This document shows, in pieces, positions 47,308 through 59,420 of a DNA stretch of 64,000 nt. The position numbers were made by a program, and so were the translations under genes. Source of the DNA: Bryoerythrophyllum caledonicum (lineage: Eukaryota; Streptophyta; Bryopsida; Pottiales; Pottiaceae); NCBI GenBank assembly GCA_963971425.1, contig OZ020515.1, positions 4,332,678-4,396,677 of the forward strand, read 5' to 3'. Below the pieces are notes generated by a model. That model saw nothing but the letters and a program-made list of their open reading frames with translations. It ran no database searches and was not told where the DNA came from. Positions within the stretch are counted from its first letter, which is position 1; each line of letters begins with the position of its first letter.

Positions 47308-50042
47308 TGTGAGTGGCCAAAGTGGGCCCTCACTCTTTTTTCTTCATTTTTTCGAGTTTTTGATAGTATTAAGCCAATTTTAGTTAAAGTAGCGGTCAAC
47401 CCACCTATTAAAGTCAAAATTCCTAGAGTAATAGGCCTAGTGCCATGATGCGACACTAAGTTCCTATTTTTTCCTCTTCCCTACTAATATGCTTGAAAGT
47501 GTAGTGGAAGTGGAATGGAAATGAAGAGAAAGATAAAAAAGGGGAAGAAAAGTCCTTGGAAAATGACTAAAAATTGAGAAATGGGTAAAAAAATTTGGGA
47601 AAAAATTGGAAGAGTGTCTCCTAGCAGGTAGAAGTAGTGGTAAAATTTCTAGAATTTTCCGAGTTGAATTACTATTTATTTCTAGGGGTTGACTAGTTAG
47701 TCGACGGTTTGACCACTCGGGAAAAATACTTAATGAACTCCAAAAATGCTAGGAAAATTTGGGTAGACTAACTAGGGTGCTGGGAGTCCAGCTGTGTGGT
47801 TAGTTTTTGAAGTTAGAAGTAAATTGCAAATCATCAGTAGTTAGTACTAGATCTAGTGTAATAGTCTTTAAAAAGATCAAAAGAAAAAGAAAAGGGAAAA
47901 AGAAGAGAAAAAGGAAGTGGGTGGATGTGCTTCTCCATGCACATGCCACATGACAATTTTTGCCACCATGGATTTAATTTTAGAGCGGCTCGTCAAGAGC
48001 AAGGCGGCGAATTAATGCGTGATAAACCAAAAACATGCAAAGACGGCTGTAAGAAGCCAATTCTGCATTTCTGAGAGAGGTTATGGGCTGCCTCATTAAA
48101 ATAAGCTAGTCTGGTCGGGGAAGAAAAAGAGAGAGGCAAGGAAGAAAAAGAAAAAGAAAGGACCCGGCCAGGCGGAATTCCTGGGAGCGAGGGAGCTGGG
48201 GAGCTCGGTGTGTGTTTTTTTTTCTGTGAAGAGCTGTTGGGAGAAGAGCTCCTGGAGCTCGCGAGTTGGAGCTCTCGGGATTTTCGGGGGCCGGTTTTTT
48301 TTTGGAGAAGACTGTTCTTGTCGAGAGAGCGCCGGAGTGCGCGGGGGGGGGAAGAGAGCCGTTCGTTTTTGGAGGATTGGTGTGTGCGAGAGGAGCTCCT
48401 CCGAGCAAGCGAGCTGGAGCTCGCTGTTTTTCTTTGTTGTGAGAAGGCGGTCCACGAGGGGCTGCTGGGTTCTTGTGGGAGACTCTGTTTTTTTGGGTGT
48501 CGTGTTTTTTTTCTTGCTCGCGCCCGAGTGCGCCGAGAGTGTGTGGGCTGGAGATTCGGAGGTGGGAGTTCGGTTAGGCTCCGGTGGAGAAGAGCCGGCA
48601 TCTGGAGAGCGCGCCTGAGCGTGTGAGGCTGCTGCGAGCCGGGGCTTCGGGCGTAGAAGTTCGGTGGAGAGGCCGCATCGACGTGTGCGAAGGAAGCTCC
48701 TGCGAGTGAGTGCGCGGCGGTCGACGTGCGCGGGAGGAGCTCGCACGAGCTGGGCTCGGTTCGGGAAGCAGTTCGGCGGAGAGGGCGCATCTGTGTGCGC
48801 AAGGTGCGAGGTGCGGTTGTTTTTTTTTTATTTTGTTTCCCTTGTGTGTGTGAGGCGGTCGGTGTTGTGGCTGCCTGGATTGCGGGGTCCGTGATTTCGA
48901 TCACAAGGTCTGGTTTGGAGCTCGGGAGAGAGAGATGTTTTTTTCTTTTGGTTTTGAGAGAGCGTGCTGGAGTGCTCATTCGGTGGGAGCTCCGGTGTCG
49001 AGGCGCTGTTGATCGCGGAGCCGTGTGTGCGCGCGGTGGTGTGAATGTACCGCGAGCTGGGAAGACTCGAGGAGGAGGATCGATCTGGAGGGGTGCCGGC
49101 GTTTGTGAACGCCTCTGACCACAGGTGGTGTGTTTGAATGTGAGTCTGGTGTGATTTGCTGGAGGTCGTCACCCGGTTTGTCGCGGAGCTGCGCGCGAGG
49201 GCTGTGGAGCTGGAGGTGTTTGCGCGAGAGATCAAGAGCCTGCGCGCGCGGTGCTCTCTGGAGAGAAGGTGCGGGAGAGCTGCGAGGAGCAAGGTGTTAA
49301 AATTCCGGTGGCCGAATCTCATGCGGAAGCGTTGGTAAATTTTTGCCAGAATTAGGTATTTGGCCACAAGTTCCATCAGAGCTAAACCGGTCCACAGCCC
49401 ATTGATTCCATTTGATATGCATAAGATCGTCTTTGGGATCATAATGTTATGTTGAGATCGTTGGTGCATGGAACTTGCTTGTGATGGTGGTTTCTATGTC
49501 CTCGGCCTGCTGATTTTGGTTCTAAGTGGTTCATTCAAGTTGGAAATGAGTTGCTGATCATTGTGAGAGGAAATTTTTTTGGATTCGGAGTTCCAAATCA
49601 AAAGATAAGTGCTGCTGAAGTTGCTGCCACAAAACAGGGTCTGGATCAGGCCTGATCAGCCGACCTAAACTAAAAAAAATAAAATAAAACAAGTAAATTA
49701 AAAAATAAAAATAATATAAAAATAATAAAAAATTTAAAAAAAATAATCATAATAAATAATAACCGTAATAATTAGATAACAAATAATTAAATAATTACCT
49801 ATACCTAATTAATTTATCTGGAGTTAAGTGTTTAAGTTCCAAGAAAAAGTTAATCGAGTCCACTTAACTGGGTTAAAATAATAGTATTATTAAATTCTAA
49901 ATATATAAATAGATATGCCAAAGATCCAACTCTAGTAAATTAGAATCTATAGTTAAGCATAAGGAATGGTTAAGTGGTGTAACAATAGGACCTTGTAGGT
50001 CTAAAAATTGATTCTCTTAGGGGGTCTATTTTTGGGCTTACA
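47308..50042 (+). repeat. Right LTR (2,735 bp)
   Basis: Nearly identical to the left LTR, ending GGGCTTACA, followed by GTTAT (50,043-50,047), which is the right half of the target duplication. Confidence 0.93.
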
Positions 50043-50214
50043 GTTATGAAACCCTAATTTTCTTGTAATTTGGGTAGCGCTTCCGCTCGATCGTTGTAGC
50101 CAGTAAAATTAGGGTTCCTTCCTACTACATGCAACAAGAGGATAGTGAACAAGTTTGAGAGAGGAAGGAAGCTCCCTAATCCCGCTCAATTCACCCTCTG
50201 CCTTTGATGGTGAC

Positions 50215-50520
50215 TCCGACTTGTGTTCGTCTCTGGTGATCTTCTCGCATGTCGTCTTCGTCTCCCTGATGTGATCTTCTGCTTGCTCGTGATCGTGCTC
50301 GACTTCGTCTCCCTGTTGTCTTCGTCTTCCTGTTGTCTTTGTCTCCCTGGTGTGATCTTCTGCTTGCTCGTGATCGTGCTCGCCTTCGTCTCCCTGTTGT
50401 GATCTTCAGTTTGCTTGTGATCGTGCTCGCCTTCGTCTCCCTTTTGTCTTCGTCTCTCTGTTGTCTTCGTCTGTCTCTTGTCTTCATCTCCCTGTTGTGA
50501 TCTTCTGCTTGCTCGTGATC
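50215..50520. repeat. Minisatellite (CTTCGTCTCCCTGTTGTGAT unit)
   Basis: Direct repeats built from CTTCGTCTCCCTGTTGT, GATCTTCTGCTTGCTCGTGA and TCGTGCTCGCC in varying order. This lies in element B just right of the LTR insertion. Frames on either strand are by-products of the repeat. Confidence 0.75.
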
Positions 50521-50780
50521 GTGCTTCGTTGGCCGGGGCTTCCGGCTCTCTCGATTCGTCTCCTCACAAAAACATTCCCTGCTGGTCGGGTCTTCCGGCT
50601 TTCTCGCTCAGTCTCTCCAGTCCACACTCTTCTTTCCCCGCTGTCTCGCTTAAAAATGAGCTCCCCTCGCAGGGGGATAACCCTCAGGGCCTCTTGCTCC
50701 TATTTCATTCCCCAAGATCGTTCCCCTGAATATTTTGGCATGCTTTAGCCGCCATCTTGGCTGCCACTACTAATGGCACC

Positions 50781-51863
50781 TTTAACCCCTAAGAGCCCAA
50801 GTGTACTTGGGAAGTATGTTTTGGATTTTGGGCATGTACCTTGAGTGGAAAAATACTCCGATTCTTATGAAAATTTTACACAACATTGTCCTTGATGAAA
50901 TCTATATGGGAAATTTTTCAAATATGATTTTGGACTTTTGGTTCAAAAGTTACTAGCCTTCAAAGGTCAAAATGGGGAGTCTGGACTATAGGGGCACCCA
51001 TGTCAACCAATGCAATTTGAGGAGAAAAAAGGGACAAAATTTTGGGACAGAAAAGGCGAGGAAAGGAATCCAGATTTCTATGCACGAAGTCCAAGTAGAA
51101 AAAGCATTGAAAAAGAGTTATTAAAACAATTTTTTAAAGACAGCAATCAACTAGCCGTCAGCTGGACTGCCAGCATCCCGCACCAAAAGCGGGCCTGCCA
51201 AAATAAATAAATAAATAAATAAATTTTGTTTATCCTCTCCCTTTTCCGTCCAGTGGTCAACAACGGGACAAATTGGCCACCCAATTTCAAGCATTGCCCT
51301 TTCCCAATATTCATAAAAATTATGGATTTTACTAATTTTAGTCCTTTTTTCTAAATTAGTGAAAATATAAATTGAAATTTTCCACCATTGGGATTCTCAA
51401 ATGCAACAACTTGTATGAAATAAACAATTTCATATCACTTATGTAGTAATTGTCATCATTTTGTACCCCCTTTCACTAAAGTGTATATTTTTACATCTAT
51501 TACCCCTCGAATTGACCTCAAATTTTGCACACAAGTAGCTAACAACATATAAGTCATATTGGTAAAAGATTTGATCACATTTCAATGAAAAAACTAGAAG
51601 ATATGCCTAGTCAAAGTAGGCTGACCTTGCCGGGCAAGGGGGGAAAAATAATTTTCTTTGCACTTCAAATGCTATAATCTTCACATCCGTGCGGTGGATT
51701 GCAACCAAATTTGTATTGTAAGTTCATATACGTGTTTATTTTAAGATTGTATGGTTAAAAGTCTAAAATTAGATTTTAATATTAGATTTTGTTGCCACTT
51801 GTTGATGATGGCAGTTTTGGAGTGTTTCATGAGGAAAATGCCTTGGGCTTTTAGGGGTTAAAA
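50781..51863. mobile_element. Complete 'TTTAACCCC' terminal-repeat element
   Basis: The left end TTTAACCCCTAAGAGCCC and inverted right end TTTAACCCCTAAAAGCCC match over about 21 bp with one difference. Length is 1,083 bp, no coding sequence. Its right half is shared with 1-583, and its termini with a short copy at 55,401-55,541. No clear target duplication. Non-autonomous; superfamily unknown. Confidence 0.65.
51201..51224. repeat. (AAAT)n microsatellite
   Basis: Six AAAT units in a row. Confidence 0.9.
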
Positions 51864-52516
51864 AACATAAACCTACCCACTAAATCCTTGTAAGGCACCC
51901 TTGCAATAACTAGGGAGGTGTCACTACTAACCTAGGAATACTCTACTTATATTTTAACCTCATGCGACATGATGTGCACATGATCAATAAATGAGCCCTT
52001 CTAACTAATTCAAGGGTTCTAAACTCACCTCCAACTACCTAACTTGAATTCCACTTACGTGGGGTTATATCTAATTTAATTAATGATTGGTGGGGGTTTT
52101 GCCTAAGCCTTTTTGACCCCTTTTGATTAATTTTTAATGGGCTTTTAAAACCTCATTCTTTTTTCTTCCTCCTCACCATCATTCTTCCCTCCTCTCCTAT
52201 TTTTATCGTGGTTAAATCACCGTGGCTACTTCGCGGTCTGTGAATTAGTAGGAGGTAGATTCTTCTCCATCCCTTCTCTTCCTAATTTTTCTATTGTTTT
52301 TATTTTTTAACCTTTTATTTATTATTTTTTCTTTCTATTCATTTTTTTGGTTAACCACATAAAAATCTTGGTTGCCATAATGTGGCTCCCAATTTAAGAA
52401 TTAGTGGATGAAAAAGGCCAATTGGCCATTTTGGTCAAAAATTATGGGCTAATCCAATTGGATAACCCATTTCTACTACTTATTAACCTCAACGCATTCA
52501 TTGTATGATCCATTTG
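51864..52516. other. Spacer within element B, nothing recognised
   Basis: AT-rich with pyrimidine runs (52,150-52,340). No gene, repeat end or family B palindrome seen. Confidence 0.4.
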
Positions 52517-54211
52517 TCACCGTGAACCTTTTTTGTGGCTCACACCCTGGCATCCGGCAAGGAGATGGGTACAAACAAATTCCGCCACAAGTAGATTTGA
52601 GTGAAACATATCCTCCAGCCATGGAAGCATGGCGGTCATGAGGAACGTGTCCTTCATGTCACTTGTCCATGTTTTAGGATGAATCGCACTGAACTCATCA
52701 TTGAGGAGGTTCTTTTCCGGGCTGTCATCAATGAGCAATGTGATACTAAGGTCCATGTGGTCAAGAGTATTTTTTTCTTTTTTGAGGTCCTTTAGCATGT
52801 ATTCTTTCTCAACTTTGTCCCCCTTCTCTCGGAAAGCTAGACTTTGTAATTTCAGATTGGGACATATCTACCAAGTCCTTTTTCTGTATTGAAGAACTTT
52901 TCAAAGCAAACCGTAACATGTTATTGACGTTTTTCTTTATGGCGCAGCTCCATATCACAACAATAGCCTTATTTGTCAACACCTTCAAAAAGTTTGCACA
53001 GTCGGGTCTAGCGACAATTTTGTGCACCTTATCAAATGATCTGTGAACCAAAAATTCATTCAAGTCCAGGAAAACAATGTACGAGGTTCCCATATCTTTG
53101 CTGATCTTGGTGCTCCTCTTTTCGCGAGTGCACCAAGTATTACTGCAGCAAATCAACGTTGCAAGTACGAGTCAACAATACATTGTAAGAAAACACACAA
53201 AGTAGTGGTGGAAGTATAATCGTACAAACGACTACCTTCTTTAGAGGGAGGAGGGACTTCATGTGGTGCGGATGAGGAAACCTTTTCACCACCATCAGCA
53301 GACCCTGTCATATCCCCTGCCCATATGTATAAAATCGTTAGTGAAGAATGTAGGACCTCAAAGCTATTTGCTAAAGAGCATGCTTGCGGACTGTAGGATC
53401 CTACTATCTTCTTGAAGATGGTTGAGCCGGATACCCCCTGAGGATATTAGTATGAACATACGGAATATTAAATACACGCATAACAACAAAGTGGTAGAAA
53501 CATACCTTTTCCACTGGATTCGTGACCGGAGGTTGTTGCTAATGGATCATCCCTCTGAGTATCATGTAATAGACTAACAGCAGGTCTCGGGATGATCCTA
53601 AAGCTTGATAGCTGACTATCATTGCTAAAATTTAGAGGGTCGTCAAGGTAGTTGTCCGGCGCAGGAGAATTGATAACCCTCCTTGGAGGGCTAAAGGACT
53701 TCAATCCCTGAGCGGCCTCCTGAAATATGCCAACAATAAGCTCCATGGCAACCGTCGCATCATTTGGTGAAGGTGAAACAATCCTATCCATGGATTATAA
53801 ACTAGCTAGTACATCTGCTGCCAATTCTTCTTCAGAGTCCATAGTAAACACCTTGAAGGCTTTGCTATAGGGAGGCTGAGGTGATGGTTCTACCTCCATC
53901 GGCATAGGAGGAACATAGCTAGCTAAGTTAACTAAATCTTCATCCATTCGTAACACAACCTCCTCCTCAATTTCTATCCTCCTAGCATCAGCCTCCAAAG
54001 AACTCTTATCCCCAACCTCACCTCCATGAGAATTCAATCCCACTCCGCACTCATCGGGACAATTGTCAACTATAGCATGGATGGTGTCATATTCTTCATC
54101 ATAATCGGTACCTTGATTAACATGATCGATGACATACGTTGTTAAAATGCGCTTGTAGTTGACATGCTCCACCGTAGCCGAAATAGAAGGCTTGTCACTG
54201 CAATCATCCAT
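52517..54211 (-). pseudogene. Acidic protein with C-terminal FCP1/NIF HAD domain, element B copy 2
   Basis: The first exon runs from ATG 54,211 (MDDCSDKPSISATVEHVNY) to about 53,506 and is acidic, with one TAA at 53,795. A small exon at about 53,316-53,236 and the HAD exon from about 53,142 follow. The HAD domain reads YIVFLDLNEFLVH (motif I, D then N, as in the element A copy), ARPDCANFLKVL, VVIWSCAIKK and TLLIDDSPEKNLL, then FSAIHPKTW. A frameshift separates the two halves of the domain and my splice phases do not all agree, so the gene is broken or the model is imperfect. A family B palindrome (TGTAGGATCCTACTATC) lies in the intron at 53,394, and another upstream of the start at 54,329. 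It is transcribed away from the putative transposase, as in element A. Confidence 0.7.
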
Positions 54212-55197
54212 CCTGAGAAGCTGCGCCCATAAAACAAGGTCAATGAAGTCCTTGTTCTAGTTGTCAAGTACACACGGACAGCAAATGATGAAGATGTATG
54301 GACAAAGGGTATAGGTAGAAGGGATGGACCGTAGGATCCTACCATCTCCTTGAAGATGACACACATAAATACCAACGGCGGCCTTATTTAGAAGAATTTC
54401 TTCCAAGGAAAGACAAGTAGGGATAGTAGGATATTACGATCCTATAGTATCCACCTAGCGACAAGCAAGGAGTGAATCACGGACAAATGGATACATTCAT
54501 ATATATATATGGCAACTTGCAAAACCTATTGGAAGAGCATCATAGATCATACCATTCTCTCCGAAGTGGTTGTACGCACGCGGTCATCATGTACTGCCTT
54601 AGTTGCCTGCAGGGGATGTGATTTAAAAATAAAAATTCAAAATATCCGTTTAAGAAATAAATCGCAGTACATCACCGATCACTTAACATTGTTATAGTTG
54701 TGTACAATCGTCTGAAGAATAGTGTGTCCCGTGATACAGTTTGAAGTTAGCATTCACTTAACATTGTTACAGTTATGTCCAATTGTCTAAACAATAACAT
54801 GTCCGGCGATAGAGTTTGGACTTAGCATGTGCATCATACAGGGTTCTGTGATGGGCCGGGAGGGGTCATGGGAATCTGATGAGCTGGCATTTGTAATTGC
54901 CTCTGGGCCCAAATTCTAGGTCACAAAGTGTACTAGCGCTGACTTAATCATAATATTAGTTTGTAATACTTTGGTGAAATTGGTGCTAGTATTTGACTTG
55001 GATTAACTTGCAATAATATAATAAAGGAAAAAATCTTTTCACAATATCTAGTATGTTAAAAATTTCAAGAATTGGAAATCTAAATGACAAATACAGAAAT
55101 TAACGCAAGATTTGCATTTGCCAACTTCAAGAATTTTGCCATTTCCAATTTCAATCAAAATTAAAATGATTGGTCTATTCTATATATGTTTTTTATG
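54212..55197. other. Upstream region of the element B FCP1-like gene
   Basis: It contains the family B palindrome CCGTAGGATCCTACCATC at about 54,327, a diverged one at about 54,427, and a short (AT)n run near 54,500. No gene recognised. Confidence 0.5.
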
Positions 55198-55400
55198 TAG
55201 GGGTTTCGGTTTAGGATTTAGGGTTTAAGGTTTTGAATAAATGGAAACAAACTTTTGATATAAGCAAGAGGAATTGAAAAACAAGTTCAAAGGCTTCTTT
55301 ACAGAAGCATTAGAATTATTTAAAGACAAGTCCCACCAATTTTTAACTACATGCAAAGGAATTTTTGAGACGTTAAACCGGTTTAGAACACAGGAAAACG

Positions 55401-55541
55401 TTTAACCCCTAAAAGCCCAAATGTACTACAGGGTACAAAAAAATTCACTTTGATTGCAAATACCATTCCATCTGTACGGTCAAAATTTATGATCAATGGA
55501 GTAGAGATTCCTCTAAAATGCTTTGGGCTTTTTGGGATTCT
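55401..55541. mobile_element. Short 'TTTAACCCC' MITE
   Basis: The left end TTTAACCCCTAAAAGCCC and the decayed right end GCTTTGGGCTTTTTGGGA match the ends of the 50,781-51,863 element; about 141 bp. Confidence 0.55.
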
Positions 55542-55556
55542 TATTTGAGACAAATT

Positions 55557-55790
55557 CAAACAATTGTTCAATATCCTTACGTAATCATTGTTTATCCAAG
55601 CAAAGGAATTATTTTAAGAAGGAAAACAAGTTTTATTAGTTGTTTAATATCCTTATGTAATCATTGTTTATCCAAGCAAAGGAATTATTTTAAGAAGGAA
55701 AACAAGTTATAATAATTGTTCAATATCCTTACGTAATCGTTGTTTATCCAAGCAAAGGGACTATTTTAAGAGGGAAAACAAGTTCTAATA
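55557..55790. repeat. Tandem repeat, about 79 bp, three copies
   Basis: Each unit contains CAATATCCTTACGTAATC, TTGTTTATCCAAGCAAAGG and TTTTAAGAAGGAAAACAAGT. Differences between units are few. Confidence 0.8.
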
Positions 55791-56451
55791 CAAGAAAATT
55801 TGGCATTATTTAGACACAGCAAAGGTGTTTTTTAGCTAAAGCAAAGGAAGTACTTAAACAAGTCGATGGTTTAGGATAATATTTGGTAAAGAGTTTAGGT
55901 TTAGGTCTAGGAAGTTCTTCCACAAGCAAAGGAAGTTCTTTATACAAGCAAATGACATACTTAAACAAGTCAGACGGTTTTTAATACAACCCTAGAAATT
56001 TGTACTGCATGTACGGGGAATTTGGAGACAAGTCAAAAAGAGTGTTTAACAACCTCAGAAAATCATTCATACAAAGGCATTACTGAATATTACCCTGAAC
56101 CTTGAATCCCAAAACCCTAAACCCATAAAAACTAAACCTTGAAACCTAAATCCTAAACCCAACACTCAACACCCTAAACTGTGAATCCTACATTCTAAAC
56201 CCTGAACCCTAAATCGCAAAATCTTAAAACATAAAGACTAAACCCTGAGCACCAAAATCCAAAACGTCGTATTCCCACTTTGAAATCATTAGATCGGAAG
56301 GGGCACTAGTACATTTCTCCAACTCCTAAGAAATGATTGTGATTATAATCCCACAAAGATGGAACCGTTCTTGATACAATTCCCGCTCTGTTTTGAACAA
56401 AGAGTTAGCACCACTTTATCAAACTGAAACCATGATCTAACTCTTTTTTTC

Positions 56452-56786
56452 AGCACGGTTACAGTGAGAGCTCATCTAAGACCTAGAATGTAAGCGTGAG
56501 GATCTTCAGGCGTCCTATGAGCGACTTCAAAGATTATACTAGCGTGAGCGTCAGTAGGTGGAGCATGAGCGTGAGCAGCTCGAGCGCGAGCGTCTTGAGC
56601 GTGAGAAGGTGGAGCATGTGCGTGAGAAGATCAAGCGCGAGCGCCTTGAGCGTGGGCAGCTGGTGCATGAGCGTGAGCAGCTCGAGCGCGAGTGTCTTTT
56701 CCAAGAACGTGACCTTGAACAACTTCACAGTGAGCGTCTGTCAAGTGTCAGCAAGATTAGCCTGAGCTTTAATATGAGCATAAGCT
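56452..56786 (+). pseudogene. Glu/Arg-rich coiled-coil exon of element B
   Basis: A polypyrimidine tract and CAG at about 56,451 look like an acceptor. The frame that follows encodes a charged heptad-like repeat (HEREQLERERLEREKVEHVR, then KIKRERLERG) ending at TGA 56,786. Upstream of ATG 56,558 the same frame continues with stops at about 56,478, 56,537 and 56,552 that fit Q codons (TAA, TAG, TAG). The DNA is correspondingly a GAGCGTGAGC minisatellite. Element A has a coiled coil fused to its FCP1-like protein; here it is on the other strand. Function unknown. Confidence 0.5.
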
Positions 56787-57356
56787 GAGCTTCATGTCCA
56801 TCTTGAGTGTGAGTATAGTTCGAGTGTGAGCACTTAGCTTTTGGATTTTATATGTTTGACAATCCCAAGACTCTAAGCAACATCGTGACCCTGGATGTTG
56901 TCGCGCTGCCAGTTGTGATTGTTCTTTCGACCTTTCAATCATATTCTCCAGTACTATCTTCTTTTTCTACTTTGTATGCTTTGCTGATATGAAATGTTTT
57001 AGAATTCAATGCTCATGTTGCAAAGGATCTAAGCGTTGTTGTTATAAGTCTGTCAGTAGCATATTCTGTATAATGTACTTCTGATCTTCATAGTGTTGCG
57101 GTGCTTCGGAGCTTTGTTTCTGATGGAATTAAATCAGTATGCTATGTTGTAAAGTACTCTTGATTGAGGTAGAATAGCACTTCTTTGTGGCATTTTTGTT
57201 GTTAAAAGTACGTCAATTATCTATTCTGTAAGGTACACCTACTTGTGAAAGAAATTACTACTTAGATTATATTCATAATTTGGTTCGGTATCTATTATTG
57301 TGTTCTTAATCGTACGGACAATGCAAACTTCCTAGATCCCACCATCCTAGTGGACC

Positions 57357-57592
57357 GTAGGATCCTACCATCCAGAGACACCGTAGAATCCTACCATCCT
57401 AAAATACCGTAGGATCCTACCATCCTAAAATACCGTAGGATCCTACCATCCTAAAATACCGTAGGATCCTACCATCCTGAGACACCGTAGGATCCTACCA
57501 TCCCAAATGAGCAATGTTTCTGACAATCTCTAGTTTTTTCTATCAGGGGATCTAAGAACGTTGATGATCAAAGGATTGTAGGATCCTACCAT
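57357..57592. repeat. Family B palindrome array upstream of the putative transposase (26-bp period)
   Basis: GTAGGATCCTAC (one copy GTAGAATCCTAC) begins at 57,357, 57,383, 57,409, 57,435, 57,461 and 57,487, exactly every 26 bp, with another at 57,578. The linker is CATCCTAAAATACC or CATCCTGAGACACC. The last copy ends about 20 bp before the transposase ATG at 57,608. Position and regularity parallel the family A array although the sequence is unrelated. Confidence 0.9.
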
Positions 57593-59002
57593 CTCTTGGT
57601 GCCTTCAATGTCTTCATGTCGTGGACCTGACAATGAGTTTACTGATCAAGAGACCGGAAGCCCTGATGTTGACGCCAGAGACAATCGTAACCGATTTGAA
57701 TCCGGCAAGACCGTTTTCCTATCATGCCGCGGACATGGCATTGTTGGACATGCCATCGTCATTGAAGCTGCGCCTTCAGGATCTTGGCTTGGCATCAATA
57801 TTGATTATACGTATGCCGAGATGACTCTTGTAAGACCATTTGAGATATATCCAGTGGCTCGAAGTCTACTCATTCATCCAATGCAGGAGGGCATCTCTGT
57901 CTTGGCTGATGCGGCTTGTAGAACAATTCTTTGGAAGACATCAAGCCTTGTCCTAACTTCCGACTTAGACGACACGTCCGGACTCAGAGACACTCCTCCT
58001 TTCGTACCTCTGGCGAAATGGTTGAGAAAGGTCGTGAAATGCTTCAATTGCAATGGGGATCTTATCGCATCTGGTCTCATCAACTGCGTCCGTCCGGATG
58101 AGCCATTCAAAAACGGGACATTGGGGGAGGGGAACATTGGTGTCACCGTGTTCGATGTGTTATTTGGAGATCCTAATGAAATCATGAGTCATTGGAGGTG
58201 GCCCATTGGCGAATGTAAATTTGACGGGGGATGTACACTAAAGGATGCGCTAGACCACTTCAACCGACTTCCGGATGCTGCGGACCTTGAAGCGCGCCTT
58301 GGTGGCCGCCCTAAAACACCATACCAATTCATTTGTCATAGGAAACGGGCTGAAGAAAAGGTTGACGTGTTTGCTAAGAAGACTCTCCCCGAAGTTATTC
58401 AAGCCGTGAGTTCGCAGTCATGTTGTTTTGACAAATGCGTCCAAATATTCAGGCCCCAAGATACCCTCTACATTCGGACGAAGTTCTGGCTGAAGAACTT
58501 TGACGAACGTCGAGATCATGCGAGGTCTGTAGGTGGACAATTGCGTTATTTGGAAAATAATCGGAAACGCAAGTATGTCACTTTGCTAGATCAAGATATC
58601 TGCGCTACAACGTGGTACAGAATCCATGGCATACCAAAGTCAACATTTCACGAATATATAGACCAGTACCAAAAGGGCATTGTGTCCTCAATACACGGGA
58701 ACAAAGACGTCAAACGTTCCCACCTTGGAATCGTGCAAGCACTTGGAACAATTATGGCTATCGTCAACGAGACTGCTGATCACATGCCTAATAAAATGCG
58801 GACGGCGGTACCAGGGCGGATGGACACACTCAAGTTTTTGCCGTCCGGACATAGGTGGAAGATGATCCAAGCTACAGCCATAGAGGTAATACTTTGCACA
58901 ACACACCGCATATGCCTCTTTTATGCATTTACGTGTGCTTTTAGCACCTAATTATTTTAATATTGTTTGATATTAGAACCGCGATGTTTTTTAGAGCCAA
59001 TT

Positions 59003-59075
59003 GATGGTAGGATCATACCATCTCCAAGGGGATGGTAGGATCATACAATCTCCAAGGGGATGGTAGGATCCTACA
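59003..59075. repeat. Family B palindromes in the putative transposase intron
   Basis: Three copies: GATGGTAGGATCATACCATC, GATGGTAGGATCATACAATC and GATGGTAGGATCCTACAGTC, about 27 bp apart, with linker TCCAAGGG. Confidence 0.85.
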
Positions 59076-59203
59076 GTCCTACAATAATTTGTAGTTCTCC
59101 AGAATCTCAATGAGGTTTGCTAAGTAGTGGAACATTCACCTGATGCTCTTTTGTTTATGATAACTGATGTTTATCGTCGTTTGCAGACAAATTTACAATA
59201 CTA

Positions 59204-59420
59204 CACTAAATATCACTTTTAGTATAGCGCCCAGTAAATGACTTGTAAATGCTATAAGTTTTTACCTTAAGTGAATATTTTTACCAACTATGTTTATAAT
59301 GATCCTTTTATTTGAATACTATAGAGAGTTGTGCTCTTGGTAAAAATTGGCATCAAGAGTCAAAACTTATTGCATTTACAAGTCATTTACTAGGCAGTAC
59401 ACTAAAAGTGATATTTAGTG
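59204..59420. mobile_element. MITE inserted in the coding exon of the element B transposase gene
   Basis: The ends CACTAAATATCACTTTTAGT match inverted over about 60 bp with several differences; TA flanks both sides (59,202-59,203 and 59,421-59,422), as in Tc1/mariner-type MITEs. Coding sequence on the left ends TNLQY and resumes at LPPVSQSAVS, which aligns with LPPISTSSLS in the element A protein, so the MITE interrupts the exon. Confidence 0.8.

Larger units (their letters stand above)
16184..50042 (+). mobile_element. Ty3/Gypsy LTR retrotransposon (OTA-type, Tat/Athila-like), split by element A
   Basis: Two long, almost identical LTRs (TGTGAGTGG...CTTACA) bound the element. The flanks GCTAT and GTTAT form a 5-bp duplication with one difference. 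A primer-binding-like TGGTGCGTCC follows the left LTR. Coding order is gag, protease, reverse transcriptase, RNase H, integrase, which is Ty3/Gypsy. I see no chromodomain and no envelope gene. Without the inserted 20.7-kb element A it is about 13.2 kb. The LTRs differ by about eight substitutions over 2.7 kb by eye, so it is very young, perhaps 0.1-0.3 million years at 1e-8 per site per year. The polymerase region is broken in about half a dozen places. Confidence 0.93.
55198..56255. repeat. Segment bracketed by inverted telomere-like repeats
   Basis: GGTTTAGGATTTAGGGTTTA lies at about 55,205-55,235 and a longer CCCTAAACCC-type patch, in the opposite orientation, at about 56,090-56,255. Between them are a short TTTAACCCC MITE and a 79-bp tandem repeat. 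The bracketed block may be one inserted element with telomere-like ends, but no target duplication is visible. Confidence 0.45.

Noticed and set aside
50191-50748. Frames over the 50.2-50.7 kb region as coding sequence
   Set aside because: They follow a GATCTTC/CTCGTGA minisatellite and have no recognisable domain.
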